From Sambucus nigra (lineage: Eukaryota; Streptophyta; Magnoliopsida; Dipsacales; Adoxaceae), in assembly GCA_949130495.1 (NCBI GenBank), contig OX422210.1, forward strand, positions 638,004,585 through 638,068,584: a DNA stretch of 64,000 nt. Reading direction: 5' to 3'. The notes below the pieces were generated by a model that made no database searches, was not told the DNA's origin, and saw nothing but the letters and a program-made list of their open reading frames with translations. Position 1 is the stretch's first letter. The number at the start of each line of letters is the position of its first letter. Shown here piece by piece: positions 22,831 to 34,706 of this stretch. A program made the position numbers and the translations under genes.

Positions 22831-23115
22831 TACGAGGCCAGAATCAAGCCAGACTCACTACCGGAAGAAACTTTGCCCTCGGCCTCGTCTCATAGGCCGA
22901 GGGTGACATCATGACAGCGCGTGGTTTGGGACACGCGTGGAACAGTGCGCGTCAGGCTCATATGACACGTGGCAGACCGTTATAACCGAATCACACCCTC
23001 ACGTGAGGGAATATTATGTCATCATTTGGCATCTACAGGTGTCAACAGGTGATTGGTTAGATCATCAGTCACATGCACCATGCTTACTTGGGGGGTACAC
23101 TACACCCCCCAAGAC

Positions 23116-23125
23116 CTATATATAC
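23116..23125 (+). promoter_or_regulatory. TATA box of element A LTR
   Basis: CTATATATAC about 310 bp before the LTR end; the same in the 3' LTR near 34380. Fits the element promoter. Confidence 0.55.
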
Positions 23126-23440
23126 TTGTCACCTACAACCCTACAGGGGATCGATCCATGAACAGTAGCCCTAGCTAAAACTCTGCTTGTACACACACAG
23201 TAGAGAGAGAGAGAGAGGGTTATGTGCATTGTATCCAAGGCCATTAGTGCCCATACTTAGTGGATCACACACTCACAGTGGATGTAGGCCAAATTGGCTG
23301 AACCACTATACATCATTGTCTAATTTCCTCTTATACTCATCCCCTTCTATACACTCGTATATCTCTATGGCTGCCATGGCTGCTACTGCTTGAGCTCACT
23401 AACACTTATCTGGTGGTGCTAAATCTTAGCATCATCAGTT

Positions 23441-23459
23441 TGGCGCCGTCTGTGGGAAC
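23441..23459 (+). other. Element A primer-binding-site-like motif
   Basis: TGGCGCCGTCTGTGGGAAC, three bases after the LTR end. Shared with T1 and, with changes, B. Confidence 0.8.
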
Positions 23460-23620
23460 GAGAAGACATCTCTTCCTTTGTACAGCTTGACCTCACTGGG
23501 CACTCTGGTGGTGAACCAACACTCCCCCTGAGAGGAGGTGTTTCACCATTGAAAGAGACCCACTAAGGTTCCCAAGCTAACCAGTACTTTCTTCAGTTCA
23601 GCTTTTCATAGCTCAAGCAC

Positions 23621-24739
23621 ATGGCACCTGAGATGCCACCGCCACCACTTCCCCCGCCGGATGAGGGGGGAAGACCCAGTTCCAGTCAGCCGCCGCCTCA
23701 GTCTGAGATGGCTGATGTGGCGGCAGCCCTAAAGTCTCTGGCAGCCAGCCAGCGAATGATGCAGGAGCAGTTCACAGCTCTAAGTCAGAACATACTGAGA
23801 CCACCAGGAGTCTCACCTGAGATGATTACTCCGGCAGCAGCTCCAGGACAGCATGAGGCCAGGGGACCACCCCAGGCACCACGTAAAGACCTGCCACCCC
23901 CTCAGCGGCGTAGGGATGTTGCTGACCCCCGGCGTTTACGCCTGGGGAGGCAAGGAAACCCTTGCCCTGAAGACAGGTATGACGATCTGGAGGGGGAGGA
24001 GGCCCCAATAGAATGCTGGGAACCGTATGAGGTCTCCAACAACACTGTGCGACCTCTCCAGGACAGTAGGGAAAAGTGCGAGAGACCAAACCCTGATGAC
24101 CGCCCAAGAGGCTCTGCTTTTGATCGCTTGAGCAGGGGGTCGGCCTTTGAAAGGCTAGGCCCAGTTAATGACCTGCGGGAACAGTTGTCCAGGCCAAAAA
24201 GCGCCGCGAGATCCAGGGGGGCAGCAGATGGCCAACCCCGTGGATGAGATGACGGCCAGAGGGAAGTGAACAGTCGACACAGGCCTGCTGCAGCAGAACC
24301 CTCCGTCCACCTCGGAGAGGCGGCAGGGGATAACATCGGCCAGGCCGACCCTGTGAGGCCCTGGAATGACTCAATCCAGTGGTTAGAGGACAAGATTGGT
24401 GACATATTGAAGAGGCGAGACCCTCTTCAGAGGGGGTACACCATAGGCTCACCCTTCACGGCGAAGATAGTCAACTTCCCCACGCCGTCAAAATTCAAGC
24501 CACCAATGGTCACCCCAAGGTATGACGGGAGCACCAACCCCGTCCACCACGTGGAGATGTATCAGTCGGCGGCAGACATATACTCTATCTCAGATGAGAT
24601 GAGGTGTCGTGCCTTCTCTGGTACCTTGACAGGGGCTGCGCATGTTTGGTACACATCTCTTCCGAAAAATTCCATCGAAAACTTTAAGCAGTTGGCAGAC
24701 CTGTTCATCCATAATTTCTGCTTTGGGGTGAGGCCATAG
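23621..24739 (+). pseudogene. Element A gag (capsid), one internal stop
   Basis: It starts at ATG 23621 (MAPEMPPPPLPPPDEGG), the first ATG in the long pol frame. The N-terminus is proline-rich. The gag domain follows at 24460-24739, with VHHVEMYQSAADIYSISDEM and AHVWYTSLPKNSIENF. In-frame TGA at 24245 and TAG at 24737 break it; the same frame continues without shift into 24830. By family, it builds the particle shell. Confidence 0.87.
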
Positions 24740-27376
24740 AAGAAGACCACCCACCTGCTCTATGTCAAGCAGGGGAAGAGTGAGAGTCTGAGGGACTATA
24801 TAGCCAGATTCAACAAGGAGAAGCTGGAGGTGGAAGACTATGAGGAAAGCATAGCTATGACAGCCCTGATTGGAGGACTCCAGAAGGGGAAGCTGTTATG
24901 GAAGCTTGCTGAAGACCCTCTGAGGATGATGGCTGAACTGCTGTCGACAGCAGGAAAGGTGATGAACGCCGAAGAGGCGTTGGCGGCAAAATATGAAGAC
25001 GCGAGAGGAGATGCTAGTGGGAGTAAATACCCTAAGAAGAACAAAGAGGGGAAGAAGAGGTCCTCGGATGACAAGTTCGCGGGGTACACCCCTCTGACGG
25101 TCAGTTGTGAACAGATTCTCAATGAGATTAAGAGTGACCGATCCCTGAAGTGGCCCGAGAAGCTAAGGGCAGCACCTGGCAAGAGGAATAAGAACCCGTG
25201 GTGCGAGTTTCACCAAGACCACGGCCACGTAACGGAAAAATGCTTCGCTCTGAAAGATGAGATTGAGAAGATGCTAAAGGAAGGGAAGCTCAGAAAGTAC
25301 GTCGACAAAGCCGACTTCAAGAGGGGCAGAGGGGACGACCTCAGAAAGAAGCGAGTTGATGCCTGCAGAGAAGGTCCTCAAAAAAGAGGGGATGACCCTT
25401 CTGATGATGAGGACGACCCTGACCTCCCGCCGAGAGACGACCACGGTCCTGTCAAGAGGCTCAATATGATCTCGCTCGGTGTAGGAATGATCTCCGGGGG
25501 TTTAGCAGGAGGAGGGTTTGAGGTCGCTGACAGGAAGGCCCATGTTGCGGAGGTTAAGGCAGTGACGAAGATGGTGCACTCAACCTTCCTAGAGGTCAAG
25601 TCAGAAAAAAGGAAGAAGGTTGACATGGACACTTTGATAGTGGGATTTTCAAGGATGGACTTCAAAGGCCTCTTGGCCCCGCATGATGACCCTCTTGTCA
25701 TCACTACCAGGGTGCACGGGTGTGAAGTGCCGAGGATCCTGGTAGATGGGGGCTCATCCGCAGATGTGATGTTTTGTCCATGCTTCAAGGCCTTGGGCCT
25801 CAGTCCTGCCAGACTTGTCCCATACCATCATCCATTGATTGGGTTCAGTGGGGAGAAGGTTCACCCCCTGGGAATATATGAAGCTGATGTCAGGATGGGG
25901 GATGAATGGCCGAGATGGCTCACCAAGAGGGTCAGTTTCTTTGTGCTGGATGAGCATGTGTTTTCGGCATACAACATCATACTGGGACGTGTGGCCCTCA
26001 AGGGGTTTGAAGCTGTGCCGTCCACAGTTCACCAGATGGTTAAGTTCCCTACCCCTTATGGGGTGGGGGAAGTCCAGGGAGACCAGACGACAGCGAGAGA
26101 ATGCTACTACAACTCCGCTGAAGAAAAGGAGGCACACAAGAGGGCTACAACCACTTACAATATTGATACCCTAGACCCCAGGGACGAGACGAAGCTCAAA
26201 AAAGGGGAGGCCGCTGAGGAGGTAGAACCCATCATCCTCGATGAGGATGACCCGGGAAAAACCGTCCAAGTCGGCAAGTCTCTGAAGCCCAGTATCAAGG
26301 AAGACCTCATCAAACTGTTGAGGAGAAGGCGAAGCGTCTTCGCGTGGAGTCATGTAGATATGCCAGGAATCGACCCTGAAATCATGTGCCACAAACTCAA
26401 TGTGGTAGAGGGAGTGAAGCCGGTAAAGCAGAGGAGGAGGATTTACTCTAGAGAGAAGTATGAGGTCATCAGGGATGAGGTTAAAAAATTAGAAGACGCT
26501 GAATTTATCAGAGAGGTCATCTACCCTGAGTGGCTGTCCAATGCAGTCATTGTCCCAAAGGCCAACGGCAAGTGGAGAATGTGTGTGGACTTCACAGACC
26601 TCAACAAGCACTGCCCCAAAGACAACTTCCCTCTCCCCCGCATTGACCAGATGGTAGACGCTACTGCAGGCCACGAGCTCATGAGTTTTATGGATGCCTA
26701 CTCAGGTTATAACCAGATCTTCATGAACCCTGATGACTCGGAGAGGACTGCCTTCATCACTGACAAGGGGACATACTGTTACAGGGTCATGCCCATTGGC
26801 CTAGAAAATGCGGGGGCAACGTACCAGCGCCTTGTAAATAGAATGTTTGAAGATCAAATTGGGAAGTCTATGGAGGTCTACGTAGACGACATGCTGACTA
26901 AGAGTCTGAAGGCAGAGGATCATGTGGCAGACCTGGAAAGGACCTTCGATACGATGGACAAATACCAGATGAAGCTCAATCCGGCCAAGTGTGTCTTCGG
27001 GGTCGGAGCGGGGAAGTTCTTGGGGTTCATTGTCAATCAAAGAGGCATAGAGGCCAATCCAGAAAAGATAAAGGCCCTTATTGAGATGAAGACCCCCAAG
27101 TCCATTAAAGACGTTCAGAGGCTCACAGGGAGAGTGGCTGCCTTGAACAGATTTGTGTCAAGGGCTACAGACAGGTGTCTACCATTCTTCAAGATCCTCA
27201 GGAAGGCCTTCGAGTGGAGTAAAGAGTGTGATGAGGCTTTCAGGGAGCTAAAATCATACTTAGGGTCTCCCTTGCTGCTGTCACGACCCGTGCAGGGTGA
27301 ACGACTTTACGTGTACCTTGCTGTCTCAGAGTCCGCTATCAGTGCAGCAATCGTAAGAGGCGAAGACGGGATATAG
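24740..27376 (+). pseudogene. Element A nucleocapsid, protease and reverse transcriptase
   Basis: One open frame (about 875 codons) from the stop at 24737 to TAG at 27374. It carries the end of gag, the zinc-finger motif CEFHQDHGHVTEKC (25202-25243), protease RILVDGGSSADVMF (about 25733-25770) and the linker LNVVEGVKPVKQRRR. Reverse transcriptase includes WRMCVDFTDLNKHCPKDNFP (26575 on), MDAYSGY and the catalytic YVDD at 26879-26890. The first, gypsy-type RNase H starts at about 27295. Length and motifs look full for the family, and no frameshift is visible. The stop at 27374 is inside RNase H. Confidence 0.9.
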
Positions 27377-28882
27377 AAGCCCGTATATTTCAACAGCAAG
27401 GCACTCCAAGGGGCAGAGCAAAGATACCCGAGGATGGAGAAGTTGGCCTACGCCTTGATCCATGCCTCAAAGAAGATGAAACCATACTTCCAGTCCCATA
27501 CTATGGTCATCCTTACTGACTCTCCTCTTAGGCAGGTCCTACACAAGCCTGAAAAATCAGGAAGGCTAATGACCTGGGCTATAGAGCTAGGGGAGTTCGA
27601 TATTGTGTATCAGCCTAAGACAGCCATTAAGGGGCAAGCGCTGGCAGACTTCGTGGCTGAGTTTACTTGGGAGAGCGATGAAGCCGAGGGTGAGACCCCC
27701 GGGGAGACAGATATCCAACAAGATATGATCATCGACACGCCTGCAGCCAGGGCTGAGGCGAGCACCGCAAGAAGGAAAGAGACTGAAAACGAAGAGGGTA
27801 GATACATCTTTAGACAGGGGTCCCTCTCTGAGGAAAATTTTTCTGAAGGAGAGACTCCGTGGATCCTCTTCGTTGATGGGTCCTCCTGTGATAGCGGAAG
27901 TGGTGCTGGACTGATACTGTCAGCACCCGATGGCACAGACGTCGAGTACGCCCTAAGGTTCAACTTCAAAGCCTCCAACAACGAGGCTGAATATGAGGCC
28001 TTAGTAGCAGGCCTCTCCTTGGCCAAATCTCTTAGCATCGGCAAAATCTTGGTTCACAGTGATTCGAGGCTGGTGGTGAATCAGATACTAGGAGCCTATG
28101 AGGCCAAGGATGAGAGGATGACTAGGTACCTTGAGAAGGTGAGGTCATTGCTGAAGGACTTTAAAGAAGTGAAATTCAAGAGGATACCTAGGCTCGGCAA
28201 TGGCCGTGATGACGCCCTTGCAAGGTTGGCCTCAGCTACTAGGACAGACATAAGGAGGACAGTCCCGGTAGAAATCTTGCTTCGACCAACTATCGAAGAC
28301 GACGAGGGAACACTTGGCATTTGCATGAATGTTTCTCAAGAACCTTCATGGATGGATCCCCTGATCAGATACATTAAAGGGGGAGAGATGACAGAAGCAA
28401 GCCAAGAGAGGAAGAAGCTGAGATACAGGGCTGCAAAGTTCACTGTCATCGGAGACACGCTGTACAAAAAGGGGTTTCTGCTCCCCTTACTTAGGTGTGT
28501 GCATCCCTCAGAAGTCCCTTCCATTTTGCAAGATGTGCATGAAGGGTCGTGCTCAAGCCACATTGGGGGTAGATCCTTGGCAAAGAGGGTGATCACCCAA
28601 GGCTACTGGTGGCCGACCTTAGGGAAAGATGCTGCCGCATATGTTAAAAAGTGTGATAAATGCCAAAGATTTGCTACCATCCCTCACCAACCTCATCAGC
28701 CCCTCACCTCCATTACATCCCCATGGCCGTTTGCAGTGTGGGGGATTGACCTGGTAGGACCCTTACCGAGGGCAGTCAATAACTACCGGTTCCTCATCAT
28801 AGCAATTGACTACTTTTCAAAGTGGGTAGAGGCTGAGCCAATGGTCACGATCACGGAGCAGAAGACCTTCCAGTTCATCTAG
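27377..28882 (+). pseudogene. Element A RNase H (two domains) and integrase N-terminus
   Basis: In frame with the preceding segment. It holds the rest of the gypsy RNase H (KPVYFNSKALQGAEQRYP, LTDSPLRQVLHKPEKSGR). A second RNase H follows at 27860-28230 (ILFVDGSSCDSGSGAG, SNNEAEYEALVAGL, VHSDSRLVVNQI), the extra RNase H known in the Tat lineage. The integrase zinc-binding region (CVHPSEVPSILQDVHEG...CDKCQRF, 28495-28670) and first core aspartate (GIDLVGPLP, about 28742) come next. It ends in TAG at 28880, two codons after KTFQF. Confidence 0.9.
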
Positions 28883-29569
28883 AAAAATGTGATATGCATA
28901 TATGGTCTACCCAACACCCTCATCTCGGATAACGGGACCCAGTTCAAGAATGCCTCTCTGCAGAAGTACTGTGAGAGGGTAAGTATCAAACAATTTTTCT
29001 CCACCCCAGGCCGACCTCAGGCCAATGGGCAAACCGAAGTTGCGAACTGGACAATCTTAGATGGGATTAAGAAGAGGCTTGAGGAGGCAAAAGGGAGATG
29101 GGTCGAGGAGTTATATGCCGTGCTATGGGCATACAGGACGACAATGAGGACCTCCACCGGGGAGACCCCATTCATGCTAGCATATGGATCAGAAGCCGTC
29201 ATCCCCACCGAGATTGAGTTTCCTACGCATAGAGTCCAAATGTACGACCCCCAGGGAAATACGGAAGAGAGGAGACTTGACCTGGACTTGATTGAGGAAA
29301 GAAGGGAGGATGCCGAGATAAGGCAGGCTTCCTACCAACAGAGGACCGCAAGGTTCTATAATCAGAGGGTGAAACAGAGGCCCATCGCAGTGGGGGAATT
29401 AGTCCTCAAGAAGACTTGGCAAAAGCCCAACAAGCTTCACCCTAATTTGCATGGCCCATATAGGGTCATCGATGAAGTCATCCCTGGGACCTACAGGCTA
29501 GAAAACCTAGAGGGGGAACCTTTTTCAAACCCCTGGAATGCAGATCATTTGAAGAAATACTATCAGTAG
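28883..29569 (+). pseudogene. Element A integrase core and C-terminus
   Basis: Same frame after one stop. SDNGTQFKN carries the second core aspartate (about 28927), and RPQANGQTEVANWT carries the core glutamate (near 29037). It then shows ETPFMLAYGSEAVIPTEI and a C-terminal region ending PWNADHLKKYYQ at 29569. The D-D-E set is present. No chromodomain, as expected for Tat elements. Confidence 0.9.
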
Positions 29570-29715
29570 TGTTGTAAGGTCTTGAAAGGCCATAATTGTA
29601 ATGAGAGTTGCTCCAACAGAACACTCGGAAAATTAATGAGAAATATCAGTGCTTCCTTCATCCTGTTGTCAGTCCTAGCATGCATGGAAACATCTACAGA
29701 AATCCATTTATTTGG

Positions 29716-30695
29716 AAAGATGATCCCTCGGCTATAATGGGGACCAGTGGAGGGGACGACCCCACCACTGTCCTCAAGAAAGACGAGGGAAGACTTGAAA
29801 AACCACTAAATTGGAAAGTTGATCCCTCGGCTATAATGGGGACCAGTGGAGGGGACGACCCCACCACTGTCCTCAAGAAAGACGAGGGAAGACTTAAAAA
29901 ACCATTAAATTGAAAAGTTGATCCCTCGGCTATAATGGGGACCAGTGGAGGGGACGACCCCACCGCTGTCCTCAAGAAAGACGAGGGAAGACTTAAAAAT
30001 CCATTAAATTGGAAAGTTGATCCCTCGGCTATAATGGGGACCAGTGGAGGGGACGACCCCACCACTGTCCTCAAGAAAGACGAGGGAAGACTTTAAAAAC
30101 CATTAAATTGTAAAGTTGATCCATCGGCTATAATGAGGACCAGTGGAGGGGACGACCCCACCACTGTCCTCAAGAAAGACGAGGGAAGACTTTAAAAACC
30201 ATTAAATTGGTTATTTGAACCCTCGGCTATAATGAGGACCAGTGGAGGGGACGACCCCACCACTGTTCTCAAGAAAGACGAGGGTAGACTTTATTTAAAA
30301 CCATTAAATTGGTTATTTGAACCCTCGGCTATAATGAGGACCAGTGGAGGGGACGACCCCACCACTGTTCTCAAGAAAGACGAGGGAAGACTTTAAAAAC
30401 CATTAAATTGGTTATTTGAACCCTCGGCTATAATGAGGACCAGTGGAGGGGACGACCCCACCACTGTTCTCAAGAAAGACGAGGGTAGACTTTATTTAAA
30501 ACCATTAAATTGGTTATTTGAACCCTCGGCTATAATGAGGACCAGTGGAGGGGACGACCCCACCACTGTTCTCAAGAAAGACGAGGGTAGACTTTATTTA
30601 AAAATCATTAATTTGGTTACTTGAACCCTCGGCTATAATGAGGCCATATGAGGGGACGACCCCACAGTGGTCCTCAAGAAAGACGAGGGAGGGGT
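29716..30695. repeat. Tandem ~100-bp repeat with hairpins, about ten units, in element A
   Basis: CCCTCGGCTATAATG recurs near 29725, 29825, 29922, 30020, 30120, 30220, 30322, 30421, 30523 and 30627. Each unit holds CAGTGG-A-GGGG-ACGA-CCCC-A-CCACTG, a 10-bp stem with one A/A mismatch and a four-base loop, then CCTCAAGAAAGACGAGGG, a second small hairpin. Units fall into types: with TTGAAAAGTTGATCC or TTGGTTATTTGAACC spacers. Located between pol and the antisense gene. Confidence 0.92.
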
Positions 30696-30866
30696 TAGTA
30701 GCAAATTAGCAAGGAACAAACCATAACAGAATTAAATATGGAAGACAGCAGTTATGGGAGACAGTTGAAGAAAAGACTGGTATTAATAAAACATAAGTAT
30801 CAAGTGTTTTTACAAGGCCTTTGAACATAAATACAAAAATGAGGGTATAGGCTACAGACAGCCACC

Positions 30867-33240
30867 CTAAGGAACGACATCAGAAGGCAGAGCCTCAACA
30901 TCAACCGATGGGGTCTCTTCAGCAATCATGACTGGCCGATCCTCAGTCGTGCCGACCCCCTCAACATGAACTTGGGACTCCACTTGCGACAGGGCTTCAG
31001 CAATCAAGGGATCATCCATCTGAACCACCTCAAGAGATGGGCGGATGGATGATACTGTGTCGGCAAACTTTAGGACGACCCACCGACAGGTCGTCCTAAT
31101 CCCCCTCTCAAGATATTCAAGGCCGAAGCCCTGGAATTCGTCAGAGACCTTGTAAGCCTCAACATCATCAGCCTCGGCTTTTTGGACAGCTGCTTCAAGG
31201 TCAGTCTTGTGCTTGGCCTCCATATTGGTTAAAGCCTCGTCCTTGCCCTTGATCAACAAGTCCTTGTCCTTGATCAACAAGTCCTTAGCCTGCAGATCGG
31301 CATCATGTTGCTTCGTCAGCTCATCAAGGACTCTAGCGTGCTCAGTCCTTGTGCTCTCCAGCTCGACCCTAGCAGTGTCCAACTCTGTCCGTAGGTCAGC
31401 CTCTTATTGAATGGCCCTCTCAGCTTCATGGAATTTCTGTTGGTTCTCAGCCATCCACTTGGTGGCTGAGGTGAGGGCACAGACAGACTGCAAGAAAAAA
31501 TGAAGAAATATCAAGGGGGGCCGAGGGAACAGTTAGTGAAATTAAAGGTCAAGACCAATACCTGAGTAAGGGAGTGCAGACCGTAGTCGTACACTTTGGC
31601 TGGTGGCATCTTTGCCAAGAACTCGAAGTCAGAGGCCGACGGTGCAGAGAACATCGAGGCCTTAGCTGCCCTCAGGTTGGTAATAAGAGATGAGGGGTCG
31701 GCCCTCAGATGGGACAGATTTTGAGACCAGAAGGCCCCCATGCTGGACGAGGAGGTCGTCCCCTCAGAGGCTTCGACCCTTGCCCTCGTCCTTGGATCAG
31801 GCCGATGCTCAACAGGAGCCTCAGGCTCCTTCCTTTTGCGGCTGTCGGCTGTCGGCTCAACAACCGTCGGCCCTGAGGCCCTTATCTTCTTGGGAGCTTG
31901 CTGAGGCTCCTTCCCCTTCTTCTTTGACAGACCAGCAAGTAGGCTTGGAGCAGTCATATCCCAGAGGTAATCTGACACACCTGCAGGACGACCTGAAAAG
32001 GATACGATGCATCAGAAATACAGAGATAAACGGGAAACACTTCAAAAAAGTAAAAAATAGAAGATGTGCTGTATCACTCACATAGTTCCGTCAGAGGGCC
32101 GACCCTCAAACCAGCTTCTTTGAGGTACCGGGGGGTCATCAAATCTTGGAACTTTGGGATCTCATCCCCTCTCCCTCGTCCCCTCAGATACTCAACAATA
32201 TCCCTTTCCTCCAAGCTAAGTCCGGGGTCTGACCTAGCTTTCATTGAGGGATTAGACCATTTGTTAGGGACCCTCGGACCGTCGGCAGAAGGGGACGCCT
32301 CGGCAGAGCTCTCCCATGCCCCAGATATGAAGAAGAACCTCTTTTTCCAATCATTATTGGAAGTTTGATCCACGTGGAGCAGCTTCTTCTCAGACCTTCT
32401 CGCCCCTAGATGATAATATCCGGGCTGTTTAGATGAAGAGGTGATATTGTAGCAGGCCAAGAACACGTCGGACGAGGGCTCATCAGTGAAAGAATTTTTC
32501 CACAAAGAGATATACCCCAGAATCGTCCTCCAAGAGTTGGGTGGAAGTTGCGAGGGGGAGACGCCCAAAGCCGACAGAATATCTACAATAGCAGGATGGA
32601 AAGGAAGTCTGACACCTACTTTGAACATTTGCTCGTAGACTGCAACCTCTCCCTCTTCACCCTCAAAAACCCTCTCAGCCTCAGAGGGAACCCTCATAGT
32701 TACCCCAGAGGGCACTCCGTAAATATGCCTCCATATCAGAAGGTCCCTATCCCTAACAGAGGAGATAAAAGACGAGGCATGGGAGGTATCAAACTCATCA
32801 TCTGTATCGTCGTCCTCGTCCTCACCCCCTTCCCCCTCATCACCTGCAGGAGGACCCTGAGGAAAAGCCACTTGGAAGGCATTGGGGGATAGGGTTGTCA
32901 CAGGGACAGCCTCAGAGGGGATCGTACCCTTGGCCTCTCGGGGAGGGCTAAGATCAGACGTGTCCCTTCTACCAGACGTCCCGGCACCAGTTGGAGAGAA
33001 GATTCTCTCGTCCATTTCACTTGGTTTGGGAGTGTCGGCTGGACGAGACGACGACCCGCAAGACTCAGAGGGTTCAGATGGTCTTACGGTGGCAAGAGGA
33101 ATGGGAAAGATGGGTCGTACCCAATTAGGGTCGGCCCCTCGTCTCCTCTCTTCCTCTTCCTCTATTCGTCGGATCTCGGCAAAGAGTTTTTCTCTCAAGG
33201 GTGGGAATTCAGACACTAGGTTGTAAAGCCTCCTAAGCAT
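30867..33240 (-). pseudogene. Antisense three-exon gene of element A (gypsy-type transposon domain protein)
   Basis: Exon 1 is 33240-32082, exon 2 31992-31562, exon 3 31487-30867. Donors are GTGAGT and GTATTG; acceptors CCTTTTCAG and TTTTCTTGCAG. Introns are 89 and 74 bp. Phases join exactly (phase 1, then 0), giving 736 codons plus stop. Exon 1 has an acidic, proline-rich first half, then a globular part with DRDLLIWRHIYGVPSGV, FHPAIVDILSALGVSPSQL and WKKRFFFISGAW. This resembles the plant 'putative gypsy type transposon' domain (Pfam Transposase_28). Exon 3 is a coiled-coil stretch. One in-frame TAA lies at 31404-31406. The function is unknown; antisense genes at this place are known in Tat elements such as Grande. 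Confidence 0.82.
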
Positions 33241-33832
33241 TAAAGGGAAGACTCTACACTTGGAGAAATTACACTACACTTGACTAATTTAGCTACAAAC
33301 AAGTGGGGAGTTGACCAGGTTTGACTTTTGGATTGAACAAAGAACTTAAAGGTTTTCGTCAAGAATGATCCAAAAACCAGTTATCGGAGAAGACACCGGA
33401 AAAAGCTAAGGGGAACTCGAAGCTGATGTAACCCTATGACCCTAAAAAACAATCAGAATTGAAGACAAAGGAAAGCTCTTAATGAAGGAGAATACCTGAT
33501 AAAGAGGGAGAGTAACGCTGCTGAGACCTGACGAAACGAAGGCTGCAAGTGGCGAAGCTTACTGGTTCTAGAGAGAGAATAGACTTGGGCGCGAAGAAGA
33601 GGAAGATGAAGAGAGAGAATTTGAAAATCTCTTAAATACTTTGGTAATGAGTGGACCCATTTACCAAAGAAAGCTATAATTAGGGCACAAGGCCCCAAGC
33701 ACACTGCACAGCCGCCCTGCCTTGGAAACTGGAACAGCAATGAGTATCTGCACAGGTGTCACTCACCTAACTGATCACACGTGTCTCGAATTCAGCAAAT
33801 ATCCCTCAGCCATCTCAATGACACCTATGGCT
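33241..33832 (-). promoter_or_regulatory. Upstream region of the element A antisense gene
   Basis: About 600 bp between the antisense ATG and the 3' LTR. A TATA-like TATTTAAGA on the minus strand near 33632-33640 and a pyrimidine-rich CTCTCTCTAGAAC leader could be its promoter and 5' UTR. Inference only. Confidence 0.35.
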
Positions 33833-33848
33833 AAGGGCTGGGGGGTGA
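33833..33848 (+). other. Element A polypurine tract
   Basis: AAGGGCTGGGGGGTGAT immediately before the 3' LTR. Confidence 0.75.
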
Positions 33849-34701
33849 TTGATATACCCGTTTATATCCTCAGCTTAGATGAGGATTACCTCCACAACGG
33901 ACGACCCTAAGAGGGGCCGACCCTTCACCAGACCCCAGCTGGCCTCCACCAGGCCCAGACGACCCTACGAGGGGCCGACCCTCCACCAGGCTCCAGACGA
34001 CCCTACGAGGGGCCGACCTTCCACCAGGCTCCAGGCGACCCTACGAGGGGCCGACCCTTCCCCAGGCTCCGGACGACCCTACGAGGGTACGACAGTACGA
34101 GGCCAGAATCAAGCCAGACTCACTACCGGAAGAAACTTTGCCCTCGGCCTCGTCTCATAGGCCGAGGGTGACATCATGACAGCGCGTGGTTTAGGACACG
34201 CGTGGAACAGTGCGCATCAGGCTCATATGACACGTGGCAGACCGTTATAACCGAATCACACCCTCACGTGAGGGAATATTATGTCATCATTTGGCATCTA
34301 CAGGTGTCAACAGGGGATTGGTTAGATCATCAGTCACATGCACCATGCTTACTTGGGGGGTACACTACACCCCCAAGACCTATATATACTTGTCACCTAC
34401 AACCCTACAGGGGATCGATCCATGAACAGTAGCCCTAGCTAAAACTCTGCTTGTACACACACAGTAGAGAGAGAGAGAGAGGGTTATGTGCATTGTATCC
34501 AAGGCCATTAGTGCCCATACTTAGTGGATCACACACTCACAGTGGATGTAGGCCAAATTGGCTGAACCACTATACATCATTGTCTAATTTCCTCTTATAC
34601 TCATCCCCTTCTATACACTCATATATCTTTATGGCTGCCATGGCTGCTACTGCTTGAGCTCACTAACACTTATCTGGTGGTGCTAAATCTTAGCATCATC
34701 A
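33849..34701 (+). repeat. Element A 3' LTR
   Basis: 853 bp, about ten differences from the 5' LTR, followed by CTGCC at 34702-34706. Confidence 0.93.
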
Positions 34702-34706
34702 CTGCC

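Larger units (their letters stand above)
22585..23437 (+). repeat. Element A 5' LTR
   Basis: It holds about four imperfect 40-bp GC-rich units (GACGACCCTACGAGGGGCCGA) at 22635-22830, a TATA box at 23116 and a (GA)7 run near 23203. Near-identical to 33849-34701. Confidence 0.93.
22585..34701 (+). mobile_element. Tat-type Ty3/gypsy retrotransposon A (complete, 12.1 kb)
   Basis: Complete structure: 853-bp LTRs at both ends (TGATATACCC...ATCATCA), CTGCC duplication, primer-binding-site-like motif, gag-pol in a single frame (23621-29569) and a tandem hairpin repeat (29716-30695). An opposite-strand three-exon gene (33240-30867), a polypurine tract and the 3' LTR complete it. The LTRs differ at about ten positions, so insertion was recent. 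Four stop codons interrupt gag-pol. The dual RNase H arrangement and the antisense gene are features known for Tat-lineage elements. Inserted in the integrase of element C. Confidence 0.94.

Noticed and set aside
23826..24452. Minus-strand frames opposite element A gag
   Set aside because: Shadows of the GC-rich sense gag frame; no motif or splice signals, unlike the true antisense gene downstream.
29716..30695. CRISPR-like array
   Set aside because: Units are ~100 bp and near-identical throughout, without unique spacers, in a plant retrotransposon.
32074..33240. 388-codon minus-strand frame as a host gene
   Set aside because: It lies between pol and the 3' LTR of element A, inside the CTGCC-flanked unit, and element B has a counterpart at the same place. 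It belongs to the retrotransposon.
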